Part shown: piece after piece, positions 10,561-19,981 of the stretch
How positions within the stretch are numbered: position 1 is the first letter of the stretch
Layout of the letters: every line of letters begins with the position of its first letter
Origin: Prescottella subtropica
GTDB taxonomy: Bacteria; Actinomycetota; Actinomycetes; Mycobacteriales; Mycobacteriaceae
Direction: 5' to 3'
Assembly: GCF_005434945.1 (NCBI RefSeq)
Contig: NZ_SKCH01000003.1
Span: 62,001 to 126,000, forward strand
DNA: 64,000 bases
Translations under genes and position numbers: made by a program
Notes under the pieces: model-generated
The model's database searches: none
Seen by the model: the letters and a program-made list of their open reading frames with translations, nothing else
What the model was told of the DNA's origin: nothing

Positions 10561-11040
10561 ATGCGCGTATACCTGGGTGCCGACCACGCCGGCTTCGAAC
10601 GCAAGAACCAGATCATCGAACATCTCACCGCCAACGGCCACGAGGCCGTCGACTGCGGTGCACACGAGTACGACGCCCTCGACGACTACCCGGCGTTCTG
10701 CATCGAGGCGGCCCGCCGCGTCGTCGCCGACCCGGGCAGCCTCGGCCTCGTCCTCGGCGGCTCCGGCAACGGCGAGCAGATCGCCGCGAACAAGGTGCCC
10801 GGCGCCCGCTGCGCACTGGCGTGGAGCGTCGAGACCGCGCAGCTGGCACGTCAGCACAACAATGCACAGCTGATCGGCATCGGCGGCCGCATGCACTCCC
10901 TCGAGGAGACCCTCGCGATCGTCGACGCCTTCCTGGCCACCCCGTGGTCGGACGAGGAGCGCCACCAGCGCCGCATCGACATCCTCGCCGAGTACGAGAA
11001 GACCGGTGTCGCCCCGGCCGTTCCGGGCGGCGAGAACTAG
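10561..11040 (+). CDS. rpiB: ribose-5-phosphate isomerase B
   Basis: 159 aa enzyme that interconverts ribose-5-phosphate and ribulose-5-phosphate in the pentose phosphate pathway. Asp8-His9 (GADHAG) and the GGSGNGEQIAANK phosphate/catalytic loop are present. Glu72 replaces the catalytic cysteine of E. coli RpiB, as in the M. tuberculosis enzyme. The ATG at 10561 is unambiguous. It is followed after 4 bp by nei, so the two are probably co-transcribed. Confidence 0.96.
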   Translation: MRVYLGADHAGFERKNQIIEHLTANGHEAVDCGAHEYDALDDYPAFCIEAARRVVADPGSLGLVLGGSGNGEQIAANKVPGARCALAWSVETAQLARQHNNAQLIGIGGRMHSLEETLAIVDAFLATPWSDEERHQRRIDILAEYEKTGVAPAVPGGEN

Positions 11041-11044
11041 CGAC

Positions 11045-11842
11045 ATGCCCGAGGGGCACACCCTCCATCGGCTCGCACGGGAGCATCGACGGCGTTTCGT
11101 CGGTGCTCCCGTGCGCGTGTCGAGCCCGCAGGGCCGGTTCGACGCCGGAGCCGCCGCCGTCGACGGCCGGATCCTCGAACGATCCGAGGCCAACGGCAAA
11201 CACCTGTTGCTGCACTTCGACGGCGGCCGCACCGTCCACGTCCACCTCGGCCTGTACGGGCGGTTCGACTTCGCGCCCACCCCGCTCGGTGACCCGGTCG
11301 GACAGGTACGGATGCGGATGATCGGCGCCGCGTCCGGTGCCGACCTGCGCGGACCGACCGCCTGCGAGATCTACGACGCCACCCAGATCGCCGCCCTCGA
11401 ATCGAGGCTCGGACCCGACCCGCTGCGCGCCGACGCCGACCCGGACCGGGCGTGGCAGCGGATCTCCCGCTCCCGCACCGCGATCGGGGCGCTGCTCCTC
11501 GACCAGTCGGTGCTCGCCGGAGTCGGCAACGTGTACCGCGCCGAAGTCCTCTTCCGACACGGCATCCACCCCGACCGGCCCGGCACAGCGGTGAGCCGCG
11601 CCGAGTGGGACGCGATGTGGACCGACCTCGTCGCCCTCATGGCCGTCGGCGTCGATGCCGGCGTCATGCACGTCGTCCGCCCCGAGGACGACCACGGAGC
11701 GCCGTCGTACGCGAAGGACCGGCCCCGCACCTACGTCTACCGCAGAACGGGATCGGCGTGCCGCATCTGCGGCACGCCGATCGCGCACACGGTCATGAAA
11801 GGCCGGAACCTGTTCTGGTGCCCCGGCTGTCAGGCCGGCTAG
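11045..11842 (+). CDS. nei: Fpg/Nei family DNA glycosylase/AP lyase
   Basis: 265 aa base-excision repair glycosylase that removes oxidised bases. After the initiator methionine comes the catalytic Pro2-Glu3 N-terminus (PEGHTLHRL), the helix-two-turn-helix LDQSVLAGVGNVYRAE near 153-168, and a C-terminal zinc finger built from CRIC and CPGC. PEGH rather than PELP points to the endonuclease VIII (Nei1) branch, as does its position next to rpiB (Rv2464c-like). Its TAG stop shares the palindrome CTAG with the stop of the convergent DUF1542-like gene. Confidence 0.93.
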   Translation: MPEGHTLHRLAREHRRRFVGAPVRVSSPQGRFDAGAAAVDGRILERSEANGKHLLLHFDGGRTVHVHLGLYGRFDFAPTPLGDPVGQVRMRMIGAASGADLRGPTACEIYDATQIAALESRLGPDPLRADADPDRAWQRISRSRTAIGALLLDQSVLAGVGNVYRAEVLFRHGIHPDRPGTAVSRAEWDAMWTDLVALMAVGVDAGVMHVVRPEDDHGAPSYAKDRPRTYVYRRTGSACRICGTPIAHTVMKGRNLFWCPGCQAG

Positions 11843-12636
11843 AAGTCGCCGCCCCCGAAGTCCATTCCGCCGCCGTCGAAACCGTCGAACCCGCCGTCGT
11901 ACCCGGGATCGTCCATGGCACCGAACTCGGTGTCGTCGCCCATGTCGCCCATGTCGCCCATGTCGCTCGGGTCGTACTGGTCACCCATGTCGCTGGGGTC
12001 CCCGCCGGCTTCGAACTCGTCGGCGCTGGGAACACCCGACATGCCGGAGAACATGGCCGAGAACAGCATCATCGACCCGACGCCCCACGCGCCCGCCACC
12101 AGTGCGGGCTTCCACCACGGCTCCGAGTACCAGCCGGCCGGGACGGGACGTCCGGCGACGCGGCCGCCGGGGTAGTAGTTGGGGGTGGCCGTCGACGGGT
12201 TCGGCGACGCGGAGACCTGCCGGCCCTCGAAGTCGATCCGACGGTCCTCGGTGACCGCACCGGCCGACTGCTGGCCGTCGATGCTCGGGATCTCGGGGCC
12301 CGGGTCCATGCCCATCGCGGTGCGCGCGGCCCGGATGTAGTAGAGGCCTTCGAGGGCGGTCTGCTTGGCCAGGCGCGCCTGCACCGGGGTGCCCGCCTGC
12401 TCGATCTGCGAGCCGGCTGCGGTGTACCGCTCGGACGCGTCGGCGAGGGCCTGTCGGGAGGCGTCGTCGGTGCCGACGAGGTTGTAGATCTGCCCGCCGA
12501 GCCGCTCGATCGCCTGGCGGGCGTCGGCCTTGGCGTCGTCGAGTCGGTTCGCCGAGTGGCCCCGGTTCTTGTTCTGGCTCTTCATGACGAGAAAGACGAC
12601 GGCGCCGAGCACGGCGACGATGAGGAGGAATTCCAC
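11839..12636 (-). CDS. DUF1542-like membrane protein with Gly/Asp/Met-rich tail
   Basis: 265 aa protein of unknown function. An N-terminal membrane helix (about residues 2-18, MEFLLIVAVLGAVVFLV) is followed by a charged helical region (about 30-115) carrying repeated Ala-rich segments. A second hydrophobic segment near 175-195 precedes a low-complexity tail rich in Asp, Gly and Met, with DPSDMGD-type repeats from tandem 9-bp units at about 11938-11964. The tail ends in GGGMDFGGGDF. Proteins of this architecture are common in Rhodococcus and Nocardia genomes. It converges on nei with a 4-bp stop overlap. Confidence 0.7.
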   Translation of the reverse strand: MEFLLIVAVLGAVVFLVMKSQNKNRGHSANRLDDAKADARQAIERLGGQIYNLVGTDDASRQALADASERYTAAGSQIEQAGTPVQARLAKQTALEGLYYIRAARTAMGMDPGPEIPSIDGQQSAGAVTEDRRIDFEGRQVSASPNPSTATPNYYPGGRVAGRPVPAGWYSEPWWKPALVAGAWGVGSMMLFSAMFSGMSGVPSADEFEAGGDPSDMGDQYDPSDMGDMGDMGDDTEFGAMDDPGYDGGFDGFDGGGMDFGGGDF

Positions 12637-12751
12637 GGGAGGCCTTCCAGCGGCGGCAAAACGGACAACATCCAGGGTACCGGGGTTCGACGCAGTATCG
12701 ACGGCGTCGAACCCCGGCCCGGGAACCGGATGTCGCGTCAGGCGGCGGGTG

Positions 12752-13885
12752 TCACGCCCCGGCGGCCGCGTTCAACTGCTCGAGCGTCCCGGTCGCCTCG
12801 AGGTACTCCTGCACCCAGCGTTCGACGACGGCCGACGTCTTCTCCACCTTCGTCAGCTGGCCGACGACCTGCCCGACCGGGTTGAACGCGACGTCCACCG
12901 TCTCGTCCGGGTACTTGTGGGTGGCGGCCACGGCCATCCCGGACACCATGTACTGCAGCGGCATACCGAGGGGTTCCGGGTTGCCCTCCTGCTCCCACGC
13001 CTCGGTCCAGTCGTTGCGCAGCATCCGGCACGGCTTGCCGGTGAACGAGCGGCTGCGGACGGTGTCCCGGCTGGACGCGTTCGCGTACGCGGCCTGCTGG
13101 ACGGCGGTGTTCTCGGCCTCCTCGACCATCAGCCACTGCGAACCGGACCACGCGCCCTGCGCGCCGAGGGCGAGCGCCGCGGCGATCTGCTGGCCGCTGC
13201 CGATACCGCCGGCCGCGAGCACCGGAACCGGTGCGACCTCCTTGACGACCTGCGGCCACAGCACGATCGAGCCGACCTCACCGCAGTGGCCGCCGCCCTC
13301 GCCGCCCTGCGCGATGATGATGTCGACGCCGGCGTCCGCGTGCTTGCGGGCCTGGTAGGGGGAGCCGCACAGCGCCGCGACCTTGCGGCCCGCGGCGTGG
13401 ATGTGCTCGATCATGTCGACCGGCGGGGTGCCGAGCGCGTTCGCGATGAGCGTGACCTTCGGATGCTGCAGCGCGACCTCCACCTGCGGGGTGGCCGTCG
13501 CCTCGGTCCAGCCGAGCAACTGCAGCGCGTTGTCCTCGCCGGGAGCGGGCAGCGGCACACCGTGGTCGGTGAGGATCTTGCGACCGAAGTCCAGCGTGGC
13601 CTGCGGCACCATCTTCTGCAGCATCGTGGTGAGCTCGTCCGCCGACAGGTTCGAGTCCATGCCCTCGTACTTGCCGGGGATGACGATGTCGACGCCGTAC
13701 GGGCGGTCGCCGATGTGCTCGTCGATCCACTTCAGCTCGATCTCGAGCTCCTCCGGGGTGAAGCCCACGGCGCCGAGAACGCCGAATCCGCCGGCCTTGG
13801 AAACCGCCACGACCACGTCGCGGCAATGGGTGAACGCGAAGATCGGGAACTCGATCCCGAGGTCGTCGCAGAGAGGGGTGTGCAT
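12752..13885 (-). CDS. nitronate monooxygenase (2-nitropropane dioxygenase family)
   Basis: 377 aa FMN-dependent TIM-barrel oxygenase of the NMO family. These enzymes oxidise alkyl nitronates such as propionate-3-nitronate, although some relatives act as enoyl reductases. Visible family features are the N-terminal HTHCRDVVVAVSKAGGFGVLG barrel start region, the IIAQGGEGGGHCGE segment carrying the catalytic-type histidine, and the phosphate-binding LAAGGIGSGQQIAAALALGAQG. It is a single gene with no visible operon partner. About 250 bp upstream hold only the tRNA-Gly terminator. Confidence 0.85.
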   Translation of the reverse strand: MHTPLCDDLGIEFPIFAFTHCRDVVVAVSKAGGFGVLGAVGFTPEELEIELKWIDEHIGDRPYGVDIVIPGKYEGMDSNLSADELTTMLQKMVPQATLDFGRKILTDHGVPLPAPGEDNALQLLGWTEATATPQVEVALQHPKVTLIANALGTPPVDMIEHIHAAGRKVAALCGSPYQARKHADAGVDIIIAQGGEGGGHCGEVGSIVLWPQVVKEVAPVPVLAAGGIGSGQQIAAALALGAQGAWSGSQWLMVEEAENTAVQQAAYANASSRDTVRSRSFTGKPCRMLRNDWTEAWEQEGNPEPLGMPLQYMVSGMAVAATHKYPDETVDVAFNPVGQVVGQLTKVEKTSAVVERWVQEYLEATGTLEQLNAAAGA

Positions 13886-14083
13886 CCGGGCGCTCCTTCG
13901 TCGGGGACTCTGCCGTGTCGTCGTCGTGCGCGGGGAACCGGCAGAAATCTGTAACAGGTTCCAACTTAGGGCGGGGGAGCGGCGCCGGACGGGAAAACGC
14001 CCGAATTACGCGGCGGGCGCGTCCGGTCGTCACGTGCGGTATGCGTCGTGCGTCACGTGCGACGTGGGCGTGGTGACGGCATG

Positions 14084-14131
14084 AAAAAAACCCCGGCCCT
14101 GCTGCGTCTCCGCAGATGAACCGGGGTTTCC
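14084..14131 (-). terminator. intrinsic terminator of tRNA-Gly
   Basis: On the minus strand, AAACCCCGG pairs with CCGGGGTTT around an inner hairpin (CTGCG/CGCAG) and is followed by a run of seven T. This is a classic rho-independent terminator directly downstream of the tRNA. Confidence 0.8.
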
Positions 14132-14135
14132 CTCG

Positions 14136-14209
14136 TGGAGGGGATGACGGGAATCGAACCCGCGTAATCAGTTTGGAAGACTGAGGCTCTACCATTGAGC
14201 TACATCCCC
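14136..14209 (-). tRNA. tRNA-Gly (anticodon TCC)
   Basis: 74-nt cloverleaf including an encoded CCA. The acceptor GGGGATG pairs with CATCCCC, the D-arm is AGCTCAATGGTAGAGC, the anticodon stem TCAGT/ACTGA carries loop CTTCCAA (anticodon TCC), and the T-arm is GCGGGTTCGATTCCCGT. The 3' end sits 5 bp from its own terminator. Confidence 0.97.
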
Positions 14210-14220
14210 ATGCAGACGAC

Positions 14221-14226
14221 ATTATG
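14221..14226 (-). promoter_or_regulatory. putative -10 element of tRNA-Gly
   Basis: CATAAT on the minus strand lies 11 bp upstream of the tRNA-Gly 5' end, a good distance for a short leader. A convincing -35 hexamer at standard spacing is not evident. Confidence 0.35.
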
Positions 14227-14274
14227 GGATCGCCAGTGATGCCGTGTGCGAAAACAGACTGTACCCACCTCGCT

Positions 14275-14304
14275 TTGGAATTCCTAATCGGGGGGCCGTA
14301 CGAT
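14275..14304 (+). promoter_or_regulatory. putative sigA promoter of tRNA-Pro
   Basis: TTGGAA (14275-14280) and TACGAT (14299-14304) are separated by 18 bp, about 43 bp upstream of tRNA-Pro. The hexamers resemble actinobacterial SigA consensus. Confidence 0.45.
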
Positions 14305-14346
14305 TCTGTCCGGGTCGTCGCGAGGATTGCGAAGTCCCGGTTCGAA

Positions 14347-14425
<79 letters not shown>

Positions 14426-14460
14426 TGTGCGGCGGGGCCGGAAACGGTCCCCGCCGCACA
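14426..14460 (+). terminator. hairpin terminator after tRNA-Pro
   Basis: TGTGCGGCGGGG pairs with CCCCGCCGCACA around an inner CCG-GAAA-CGG tetraloop. The strong GC stem starts 2 bp after the tRNA. No T-run follows. Confidence 0.6.
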
Positions 14461-14489
14461 GCGGTATCGGACACAGCGGTACCGGACAT
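14460..14489 (+). repeat. tandem 15-bp repeat in the tig leader
   Basis: AGCGGTATCGGACAC is followed directly by AGCGGTACCGGACAT (two mismatches). It lies between the tRNA-Pro hairpin and the tig ribosome binding site. Confidence 0.6.
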
Positions 14490-14527
14490 CGAACAACGAG
14501 CACCACCACAACGAAGGAGCCAGATCC

Positions 14528-15907
14528 GTGAAGAGCACCGTCGAGCAGCTCAGCCCGACGCGAGTCCGTATCAACGTTGAGGTGCCCTTCGAGGAGCTCA
14601 AGTCTGATTTCGACAAGGTCTACAAGACGCTCGCGCAGCAGGTCCGTCTCCCCGGCTTCCGCCCGGGCAAGGCTCCGGCCAAGCTCGTCGAGGCGCGCGT
14701 CGGCCGCGGCACCGTGCTCGAGCAGGTCGTCAACGACGCCCTGCCGGCCCGCTACTCGGAGGCCGTCTCGGCCAACGAGCTGAAGGTCATCGGTCAGCCG
14801 GAGATCGAGCTCACCAAGCTCGAGGACGGCCAGGAGTTCGCCTTCACCGCCGAGGTCGACGTCCGTCCCGAGATCACCCTCCCGGACTTCGCCACCCTCG
14901 CCGTCGAGGTCGATCCGATCGAGATCACCGACGAGGCCGTCACCGAGCAGCTGTTGTCGCTGCGTCAGCGTTTCGGCACCCTCAAGGGTGTCGAGCGGGC
15001 CGTGCAGGACGGCGACTTCGTGTCGATCGACCTGTCCGCCACCGTCGACGGCGAGGCCGTCCCGGAGGCCGCCACCGAGGGCCTGTCCCACGAGGTCGGC
15101 TCCGGTCAGCTGATCGAGGGCCTCGACGAGGCCGTCGTCGGCCTGGAGGCCGACGGCTCGAAGGACTTCACGTCCAAGCTGGTCGCGGGCGAGCATGCCG
15201 GCAAGGAAGCCGTCATCACCGTCACCGTGAAGACCGTCAAGGAGCGCGAGCTGCCCGAGGCCGACGACGAGTTCGCCCAGATGGCGAGCGAGTTCGACAC
15301 CCTCGCCGAGCTGGAGGCCGACCTGCGTGAGCGCGTCGGACGCATCCGCAAGGTCGAGCAGGCCGGTCAGATCCGCGACAAGGTCCTGGAGACCCTGCTC
15401 GAGACCGTCGAGGTCCCGCTGCCCGAGGCCGTCGTCCAGGCCGAGGTCGACGCCGCACTGCACGACGCCGTCCACGGTCTCGACCACGACGAGGCGAAGT
15501 TCGCCGAGATGCTCGAGGCGCAGGGCACCACGCGTGAGCAGTTCGACGCGGACGCCAAGGAGGCTGCCGAGCGTTCGGTGAAGACGCAGCTGCTGCTCGA
15601 CGCGATCGCCGACGCCGCCGGCACCACCGTCGGCCAGGACGAGCTCACCGAGCGCATCCTGTTCCAGGCGCAGCGTTACGGCATGGCCCCGGAGCAGTTC
15701 ATCCAGCAGATCCAGCAGGCCAACCAGCTCGGCGCCGTCTTCGCGGACGTCCGCCGTGGCAAGGCGCTGGCGGGTGTCGTCGAGGCTGCTGCCGTCACCG
15801 ACACCACCGGTGCTGCGGTCGACACCGCCGAGATGTTCGGCACGGCGGCCGCGGATGCAGCCGACGCTGTCGAGGACGATGCTGCCGAGGCGGCCGAGAA
15901 GGAGTAA
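14528..15907 (+). CDS. tig: trigger factor (ribosome-associated chaperone, PPIase)
   Basis: 459 aa chaperone that binds the ribosome near L23 and shields nascent chains. The ribosome-docking signature GFRPGKAP is at 43-50. The FKBP-type prolyl isomerase domain covers about 155-245, followed by the helical C-terminal cradle. The tail (about 430-459) is Ala/Asp/Glu-rich, a typical actinobacterial acidic extension. GTG at 14528 is supported by GAAGGAG upstream and the standard [13 protein letters not shown] start. It precedes clpP1-clpP2-clpX in the conserved protein-quality-control block. Confidence 0.98.
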   Translation: MKSTVEQLSPTRVRINVEVPFEELKSDFDKVYKTLAQQVRLPGFRPGKAPAKLVEARVGRGTVLEQVVNDALPARYSEAVSANELKVIGQPEIELTKLEDGQEFAFTAEVDVRPEITLPDFATLAVEVDPIEITDEAVTEQLLSLRQRFGTLKGVERAVQDGDFVSIDLSATVDGEAVPEAATEGLSHEVGSGQLIEGLDEAVVGLEADGSKDFTSKLVAGEHAGKEAVITVTVKTVKERELPEADDEFAQMASEFDTLAELEADLRERVGRIRKVEQAGQIRDKVLETLLETVEVPLPEAVVQAEVDAALHDAVHGLDHDEAKFAEMLEAQGTTREQFDADAKEAAERSVKTQLLLDAIADAAGTTVGQDELTERILFQAQRYGMAPEQFIQQIQQANQLGAVFADVRRGKALAGVVEAAAVTDTTGAAVDTAEMFGTAAADAADAVEDDAAEAAEKE

Positions 15908-15958
15908 TTCCACCGGCGGCGGCGACGCCGTCCGAGGGAAAGACTTTTCCGCTTTCAG

Positions 15959-16000
15959 CGAAGTAGGGCGGCACCGGGACTCCGGTGCCGCCCTACTTCG
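15959..16000 (+). terminator. strong hairpin terminator after tig
   Basis: A 19-bp perfect stem (CGAAGTAGGGCGGCACCGG and its complement) with a GACT loop lies between tig and clpP1. It separates tig from the clp operon. Confidence 0.75.
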
Positions 16001-16046
16001 TTAGTGTCTGTGTCAGGAACAACGATCTTTCGAGAAGGCAGGTACC

Positions 16047-16655
16047 GTGACTTACCAGAATCCCGCCATGACCTCGGCCACCTCCGGTCTGAATCTCAGC
16101 GACTCGGTGTACGAACGCCTCCTTCGTGAGCGCATCATCTTCCTCGGTACGCAGGTGGACGACGACATCGCGAACAAGCTGTGCGCCCAGATCCTGCTGC
16201 TGTCGGCGGAGGATCCGACGCGGGACATCAACCTGTACATCAACTCGCCGGGCGGTTCGGTCACGGCGGGCATGGCCATCTACGACACGATGCAGTTCGC
16301 CGAGTGCGACGTCGCGACGTTCGGTATGGGCCTGGCCGCGTCGATGGGGCAGTTCCTGCTCTCGGCCGGCACCAAGGGCAAGCGGTACGCGCTGCCGCAC
16401 GCGCGGATCATGATGCATCAGCCGTCCGCCGGTATCGGTGGCACCGCCTCCGACATCGCGATCATGGCGGAGCAGTTCGCGCACACCAAGCGTGAGATGG
16501 CCGAACTGATCGCCGAGCACACCGGTCAGACGGTCGAGCAGATCACGGCCGATTCGGATCGTGACCGCTGGTTCACGGCGAAGGAAGCGCTCGAGTACGG
16601 CTTCGTCGATCACGTCGTCGCCCGCGCACGGCAGGCCGGCGGCGCAGGCAACTAG
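16047..16655 (+). CDS. clpP1: ATP-dependent Clp protease proteolytic subunit 1
   Basis: 202 aa serine protease subunit. The catalytic triad is visible: Ser98 in GLAASMGQ, His123 in MMHQP, and the aspartate in SDRDRWF near 171. In actinobacteria ClpP1 and ClpP2 form a mixed tetradecamer fed by ClpX or ClpC1. Start GTG at 16047 follows GAAGGCAGG; an alternative ATG lies 21 bp downstream. It is followed after 49 bp by clpP2. Confidence 0.96.
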   Translation: MTYQNPAMTSATSGLNLSDSVYERLLRERIIFLGTQVDDDIANKLCAQILLLSAEDPTRDINLYINSPGGSVTAGMAIYDTMQFAECDVATFGMGLAASMGQFLLSAGTKGKRYALPHARIMMHQPSAGIGGTASDIAIMAEQFAHTKREMAELIAEHTGQTVEQITADSDRDRWFTAKEALEYGFVDHVVARARQAGGAGN

Positions 16656-16704
16656 CCGCCCGCCCTCCCGCCCCCTTCGAGACCAGACCATCCTTGGAGA
16701 ACTG

Positions 16705-17367
16705 ATGACCAACATGTTCGATCCCCGCGCATTCGGCGGCCAGGCCCCGGCCGGTGCACAGTCCCGCTACATCCTGCCGTCGTTCATCGAGCACTCCAGT
16801 TACGGCGTCAAGGAGTCCAACCCGTACAACAAGCTGTTCGAGGAGCGCATCATCTTCCTCGGCACGCAGGTCGACGACGCGTCCGCGAACGACGTCATGG
16901 CGCAGCTGCTGGTGCTCGAGTCGCTGGATCCGGACCGCGACATCACGATGTACATCAACTCGCCGGGCGGTTCGTTCACCTCGCTCATGGCGATCTACGA
17001 CACGATGCAGTACGTGCGCGCCGACATCACCACCGTGTGCCTCGGGCAGGCGGCGTCGGCGGCGGCGGTGCTCCTCGCGGCCGGTACCCCCGGCAAGCGT
17101 CTGGCGCTGCCGAACGCCCGCGTGCTCATCCACCAGCCCGCGACCGGCGGCATCCAGGGCCAGGTCTCGGACCTCGAGATCCAGGCCGCGGAGATCGAGC
17201 GCATGCGCCGCCTGATGGAGACCACCCTGGGCCGGCACACCGGCAAGGATCCCGAGGTGATCCGCAAGGACACCGATCGCGACAAGATTCTCACGGCCGC
17301 GGAGGCCAAGGAGTACGGCATCATCGACAACGTGCTCGAGTACCGAAAGCTGTCCGCCCAGAAGTGA
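16705..17367 (+). CDS. clpP2: ATP-dependent Clp protease proteolytic subunit 2
   Basis: 220 aa partner of ClpP1. Catalytic residues are the serine in GQAASAAAV, the histidine in VLIHQP, and the aspartate in DTDRDKIL. The N-terminal extension (about 1-35) contains the propeptide region typical of ClpP2. ATG at 16705 has a TTGGAGA site. The two subunits share the [10 protein letters not shown] and YINSPGGS segments, as expected for paralogues. Confidence 0.96.
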   Translation: MTNMFDPRAFGGQAPAGAQSRYILPSFIEHSSYGVKESNPYNKLFEERIIFLGTQVDDASANDVMAQLLVLESLDPDRDITMYINSPGGSFTSLMAIYDTMQYVRADITTVCLGQAASAAAVLLAAGTPGKRLALPNARVLIHQPATGGIQGQVSDLEIQAAEIERMRRLMETTLGRHTGKDPEVIRKDTDRDKILTAAEAKEYGIIDNVLEYRKLSAQK

Positions 17368-17420
17368 TGTGACGTCCCGGCTCGCTCATCGGGCGGCAGT
17401 TGTGCCGTGCGGTGGGCGGG

Positions 17421-17455
17421 CCGGAATCCTGCGCGATCGGTCGACCCGATTCCGG
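17421..17455 (+). other. inverted repeat in the clpP2-clpX gap
   Basis: CCGGAATC and GATTCCGG flank a 19-nt loop in the 212-bp space between clpP2 and clpX. It could be a weak attenuator or an operator. No gene is visible in the gap. Confidence 0.35.
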
Positions 17456-17579
17456 ATCTGCGGGTACGGTCACACCAGGAGCCCTCGAACCCGGTGGGGG
17501 ACGCGGATCCGCCGTACGGTGGATCGTGCGGACCGGCGGTGGGGCTCGCACAGAGACAAGGAAGTAGGGACCTAACGAG

Positions 17580-18857
17580 ATGGCACGCATCGGTGACGGC
17601 GGCGATCTGCTCAAGTGCTCGTTCTGTGGCAAGAGCCAGAAGCAGGTCAAGAAGCTCATTGCGGGACCCGGGGTCTACATCTGCGACGAATGCATCGATC
17701 TGTGCAACGAGATCATCGAGGAAGAGCTCGCCGAGTCGAGTGAGGTGAAGCTCGACGAGCTGCCCAAGCCCGCCGAGATCCGCGACTTCCTCGAGAACTA
17801 CGTCATCGGCCAGGACGCCGCGAAGCGCACGCTCGCGGTGGCGGTCTACAACCATTACAAGCGCATCCAGGCCGGTGACCGCAGCCGGGACGCGCGTGGT
17901 GAGACCGTGGAACTGGCGAAGTCGAACATTCTGATGCTCGGACCGACGGGTTGCGGCAAGACGTACCTGGCGCAGACGCTCGCGAAGATGCTCAACGTGC
18001 CGTTCGCGATCGCCGACGCCACCGCGCTCACCGAGGCCGGGTATGTCGGCGAGGACGTCGAGAACATTCTCCTCAAGCTGATCCAGGCCGCCGACTACGA
18101 CGTCAAGCGCGCCGAGACCGGCATCATCTACATCGACGAGGTCGACAAGATCGCCCGCAAGTCGGAGAATCCGTCGATCACCCGCGACGTGTCCGGTGAG
18201 GGCGTGCAGCAGGCGCTGCTGAAGATCCTCGAGGGCACGCAGGCGAGTGTGCCGCCGCAGGGCGGCCGCAAGCATCCGCACCAGGAGTTCATCCAGATCG
18301 ACACCACGAATGTGCTGTTCATCGTGGCGGGCGCCTTCGCGGGCCTCGAAAGGATCGTTTCGGACCGGGTCGGCAAGCGCGGCATCGGATTCGGCGCCGA
18401 GGTGCGTTCCAAGGCCGAGATCGACACGCAGGACCACTTCGCGGAGGTCATGCCCGAGGATCTGATCAAGTTCGGTCTGATCCCGGAGTTCATCGGCCGG
18501 CTGCCGGTCGTGGCGTCGGTGACGAACCTCGACAAGGAATCCCTCGTCAAGATTCTCTCCGAGCCGAAGAACGCGCTCGTCAAGCAGTACACCCGCCTGT
18601 TCGACATGGACGGCGTCGAACTCGAGTTCACCGTCGACGCGCTGGAGGCGATCGCCGATCAGGCGATCCACCGCGGCACCGGTGCCCGCGGCCTGCGCGC
18701 CATCATGGAGGAAGTCCTGCTGCCGGTGATGTACGACATCCCCAGCCGGGACGACGTCGAGAAGGTCGTCGTGACCGGCGAGACCGTCGTCGACAACGTG
18801 CTGCCGACGATCGTGCCGCGCAAGCAGGACCGCGAGCGCCGCGACAAGACGGCGTAG
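17580..18857 (+). CDS. clpX: ClpX, AAA+ unfoldase of the Clp protease
   Basis: 425 aa unfoldase that recognises tagged substrates and threads them into ClpP1P2. The N-terminal zinc-binding domain has cysteines 13, 16, 35 and 38 (CSFC, CDEC). Walker A is GPTGCGKT near 121-128, Walker B is IIYIDEVDK near 181-189, and a ClpP-docking IGF loop occurs in KRGIGFGAE. The C-terminal AAA+ lid ends in [12 protein letters not shown]. The separate 212-bp leader suggests its own promoter as well as read-through from clpP2. Confidence 0.98.
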   Translation: MARIGDGGDLLKCSFCGKSQKQVKKLIAGPGVYICDECIDLCNEIIEEELAESSEVKLDELPKPAEIRDFLENYVIGQDAAKRTLAVAVYNHYKRIQAGDRSRDARGETVELAKSNILMLGPTGCGKTYLAQTLAKMLNVPFAIADATALTEAGYVGEDVENILLKLIQAADYDVKRAETGIIYIDEVDKIARKSENPSITRDVSGEGVQQALLKILEGTQASVPPQGGRKHPHQEFIQIDTTNVLFIVAGAFAGLERIVSDRVGKRGIGFGAEVRSKAEIDTQDHFAEVMPEDLIKFGLIPEFIGRLPVVASVTNLDKESLVKILSEPKNALVKQYTRLFDMDGVELEFTVDALEAIADQAIHRGTGARGLRAIMEEVLLPVMYDIPSRDDVEKVVVTGETVVDNVLPTIVPRKQDRERRDKTA

Positions 18858-18895
18858 GCGGCGCGGTCGGCGAACACACAGCCACCACAACGACC

Positions 18896-18929
18896 CTGCC
18901 CCCGACCTCCTCGCGGAGATCGGGGGCAG
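18896..18929. terminator. hairpin between clpX and the aldolase gene
   Basis: CTGCCCCCGA pairs with TCGGGGGCAG around a 14-nt loop that contains CTCCTCGCGGAG. It lies between convergent genes and could serve both strands. Confidence 0.65.
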
Positions 18930-18947
18930 AGTCGTCGTTCGGGGACC

Positions 18948-19979
18948 TTATGCGGAGACGTGTGCCGTGTCTTTCTTGCTCAGCAGATCGAGCGCGATAT
19001 CGACGATCATGTCCTCCTGGCCGCCGACGAGGGAGCGCTTGCCGACCTCGAGCAGGATGGTGCGGGCGTCGAGACCGTAGTCCGCGGCCGCCTTCTCCGC
19101 GTGACGCAGGAAGCTCGAGTACACGCCGGCGTAGCCGAGGGTGAGGGTCTCACGGTCGACACGGACCGGGCGGTCCTGCAGCGGGCGGACGATGTCGTCG
19201 GCCGCGTCCATCAGCTTGAACACGTCGCAGCCGTGCTCCCAGCCGTACAGGTCGGCGACACCGATGAACGCCTCGATCGGGCAGTTGCCGGCGCCGGCAC
19301 CCTGACCCGCGAGGGACGCGTCGACGCGGTACACGCCGTTCTCGACGGCGACGACACTGTTGGCCACCGACAGCGACAGGTTCTCGTGTGCGTGGATGCC
19401 GATCTGGGTGTCGGCGTCGAGCACGTCCCGGTAGGCCCGGACGCGGGCGCGGACGTCGTCCATGGTCAGGCGTCCGCCCGAGTCGGTGACGTACACGCAG
19501 TGCGCGCCGTACGACTCCATCAGCTTGGCCTGCTGGGCCAGCAGTTCCGGCGCGGCCATGTGGCTCATCATCAGGAAGCCGGAGACGTCCATGCCGAGCT
19601 CGCGGGCCTTCGCGATGTGCTGCGCGGAGACGTCGGCCTCGGTGCAGTGCGTGGCGATACGGACCGACTGCACACCCAGGTCGTGGGCATGCTCGAGCTC
19701 CTCGATGGTGCCGATACCCGGCAGCAGCAGCGTCGTGAGCTTGGCGTTCTTCACCGCACCGGCAGCGGCCTCGATCCACTCCCAGTCGGTGTTGCTGCCC
19801 GGACCGTAGTTGAGCGAGCCACCGGCGATGCCGTCACCGTGGGAGACCTCGATGGCGTCGACGCCGGCCTCGTCGAGCGCGGCCACGATCCGGGCCACGT
19901 TCTCCGGGGACATCCGGTGCCGGACGGCGTGCATGCCGTCGCGCAGGGTGACGTCCTGGATGTAGATCTTGGTGGACAC
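18948..19979 (-). CDS. 4-hydroxy-2-oxovalerate aldolase
   Basis: 343 aa DmpG/BphI/HsaF-type aldolase that splits 4-hydroxy-2-oxovalerate into pyruvate and acetaldehyde. It is a DRE-TIM metallolyase: TLRDG at 11-15 supplies the catalytic Arg13 and metal-binding Asp14, and the metal histidines are in [10 protein letters not shown] near 198-207. The C-terminal communication domain for the dehydrogenase partner is complete. It is the last gene of a three-gene operon, 2 bp after the dehydrogenase stop. Acetaldehyde is channelled directly to the partner enzyme in this family. Confidence 0.95.
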   Translation of the reverse strand: MSTKIYIQDVTLRDGMHAVRHRMSPENVARIVAALDEAGVDAIEVSHGDGIAGGSLNYGPGSNTDWEWIEAAAGAVKNAKLTTLLLPGIGTIEELEHAHDLGVQSVRIATHCTEADVSAQHIAKARELGMDVSGFLMMSHMAAPELLAQQAKLMESYGAHCVYVTDSGGRLTMDDVRARVRAYRDVLDADTQIGIHAHENLSLSVANSVVAVENGVYRVDASLAGQGAGAGNCPIEAFIGVADLYGWEHGCDVFKLMDAADDIVRPLQDRPVRVDRETLTLGYAGVYSSFLRHAEKAAADYGLDARTILLEVGKRSLVGGQEDMIVDIALDLLSKKDTAHVSA

Positions 19980-19981
19980 GC

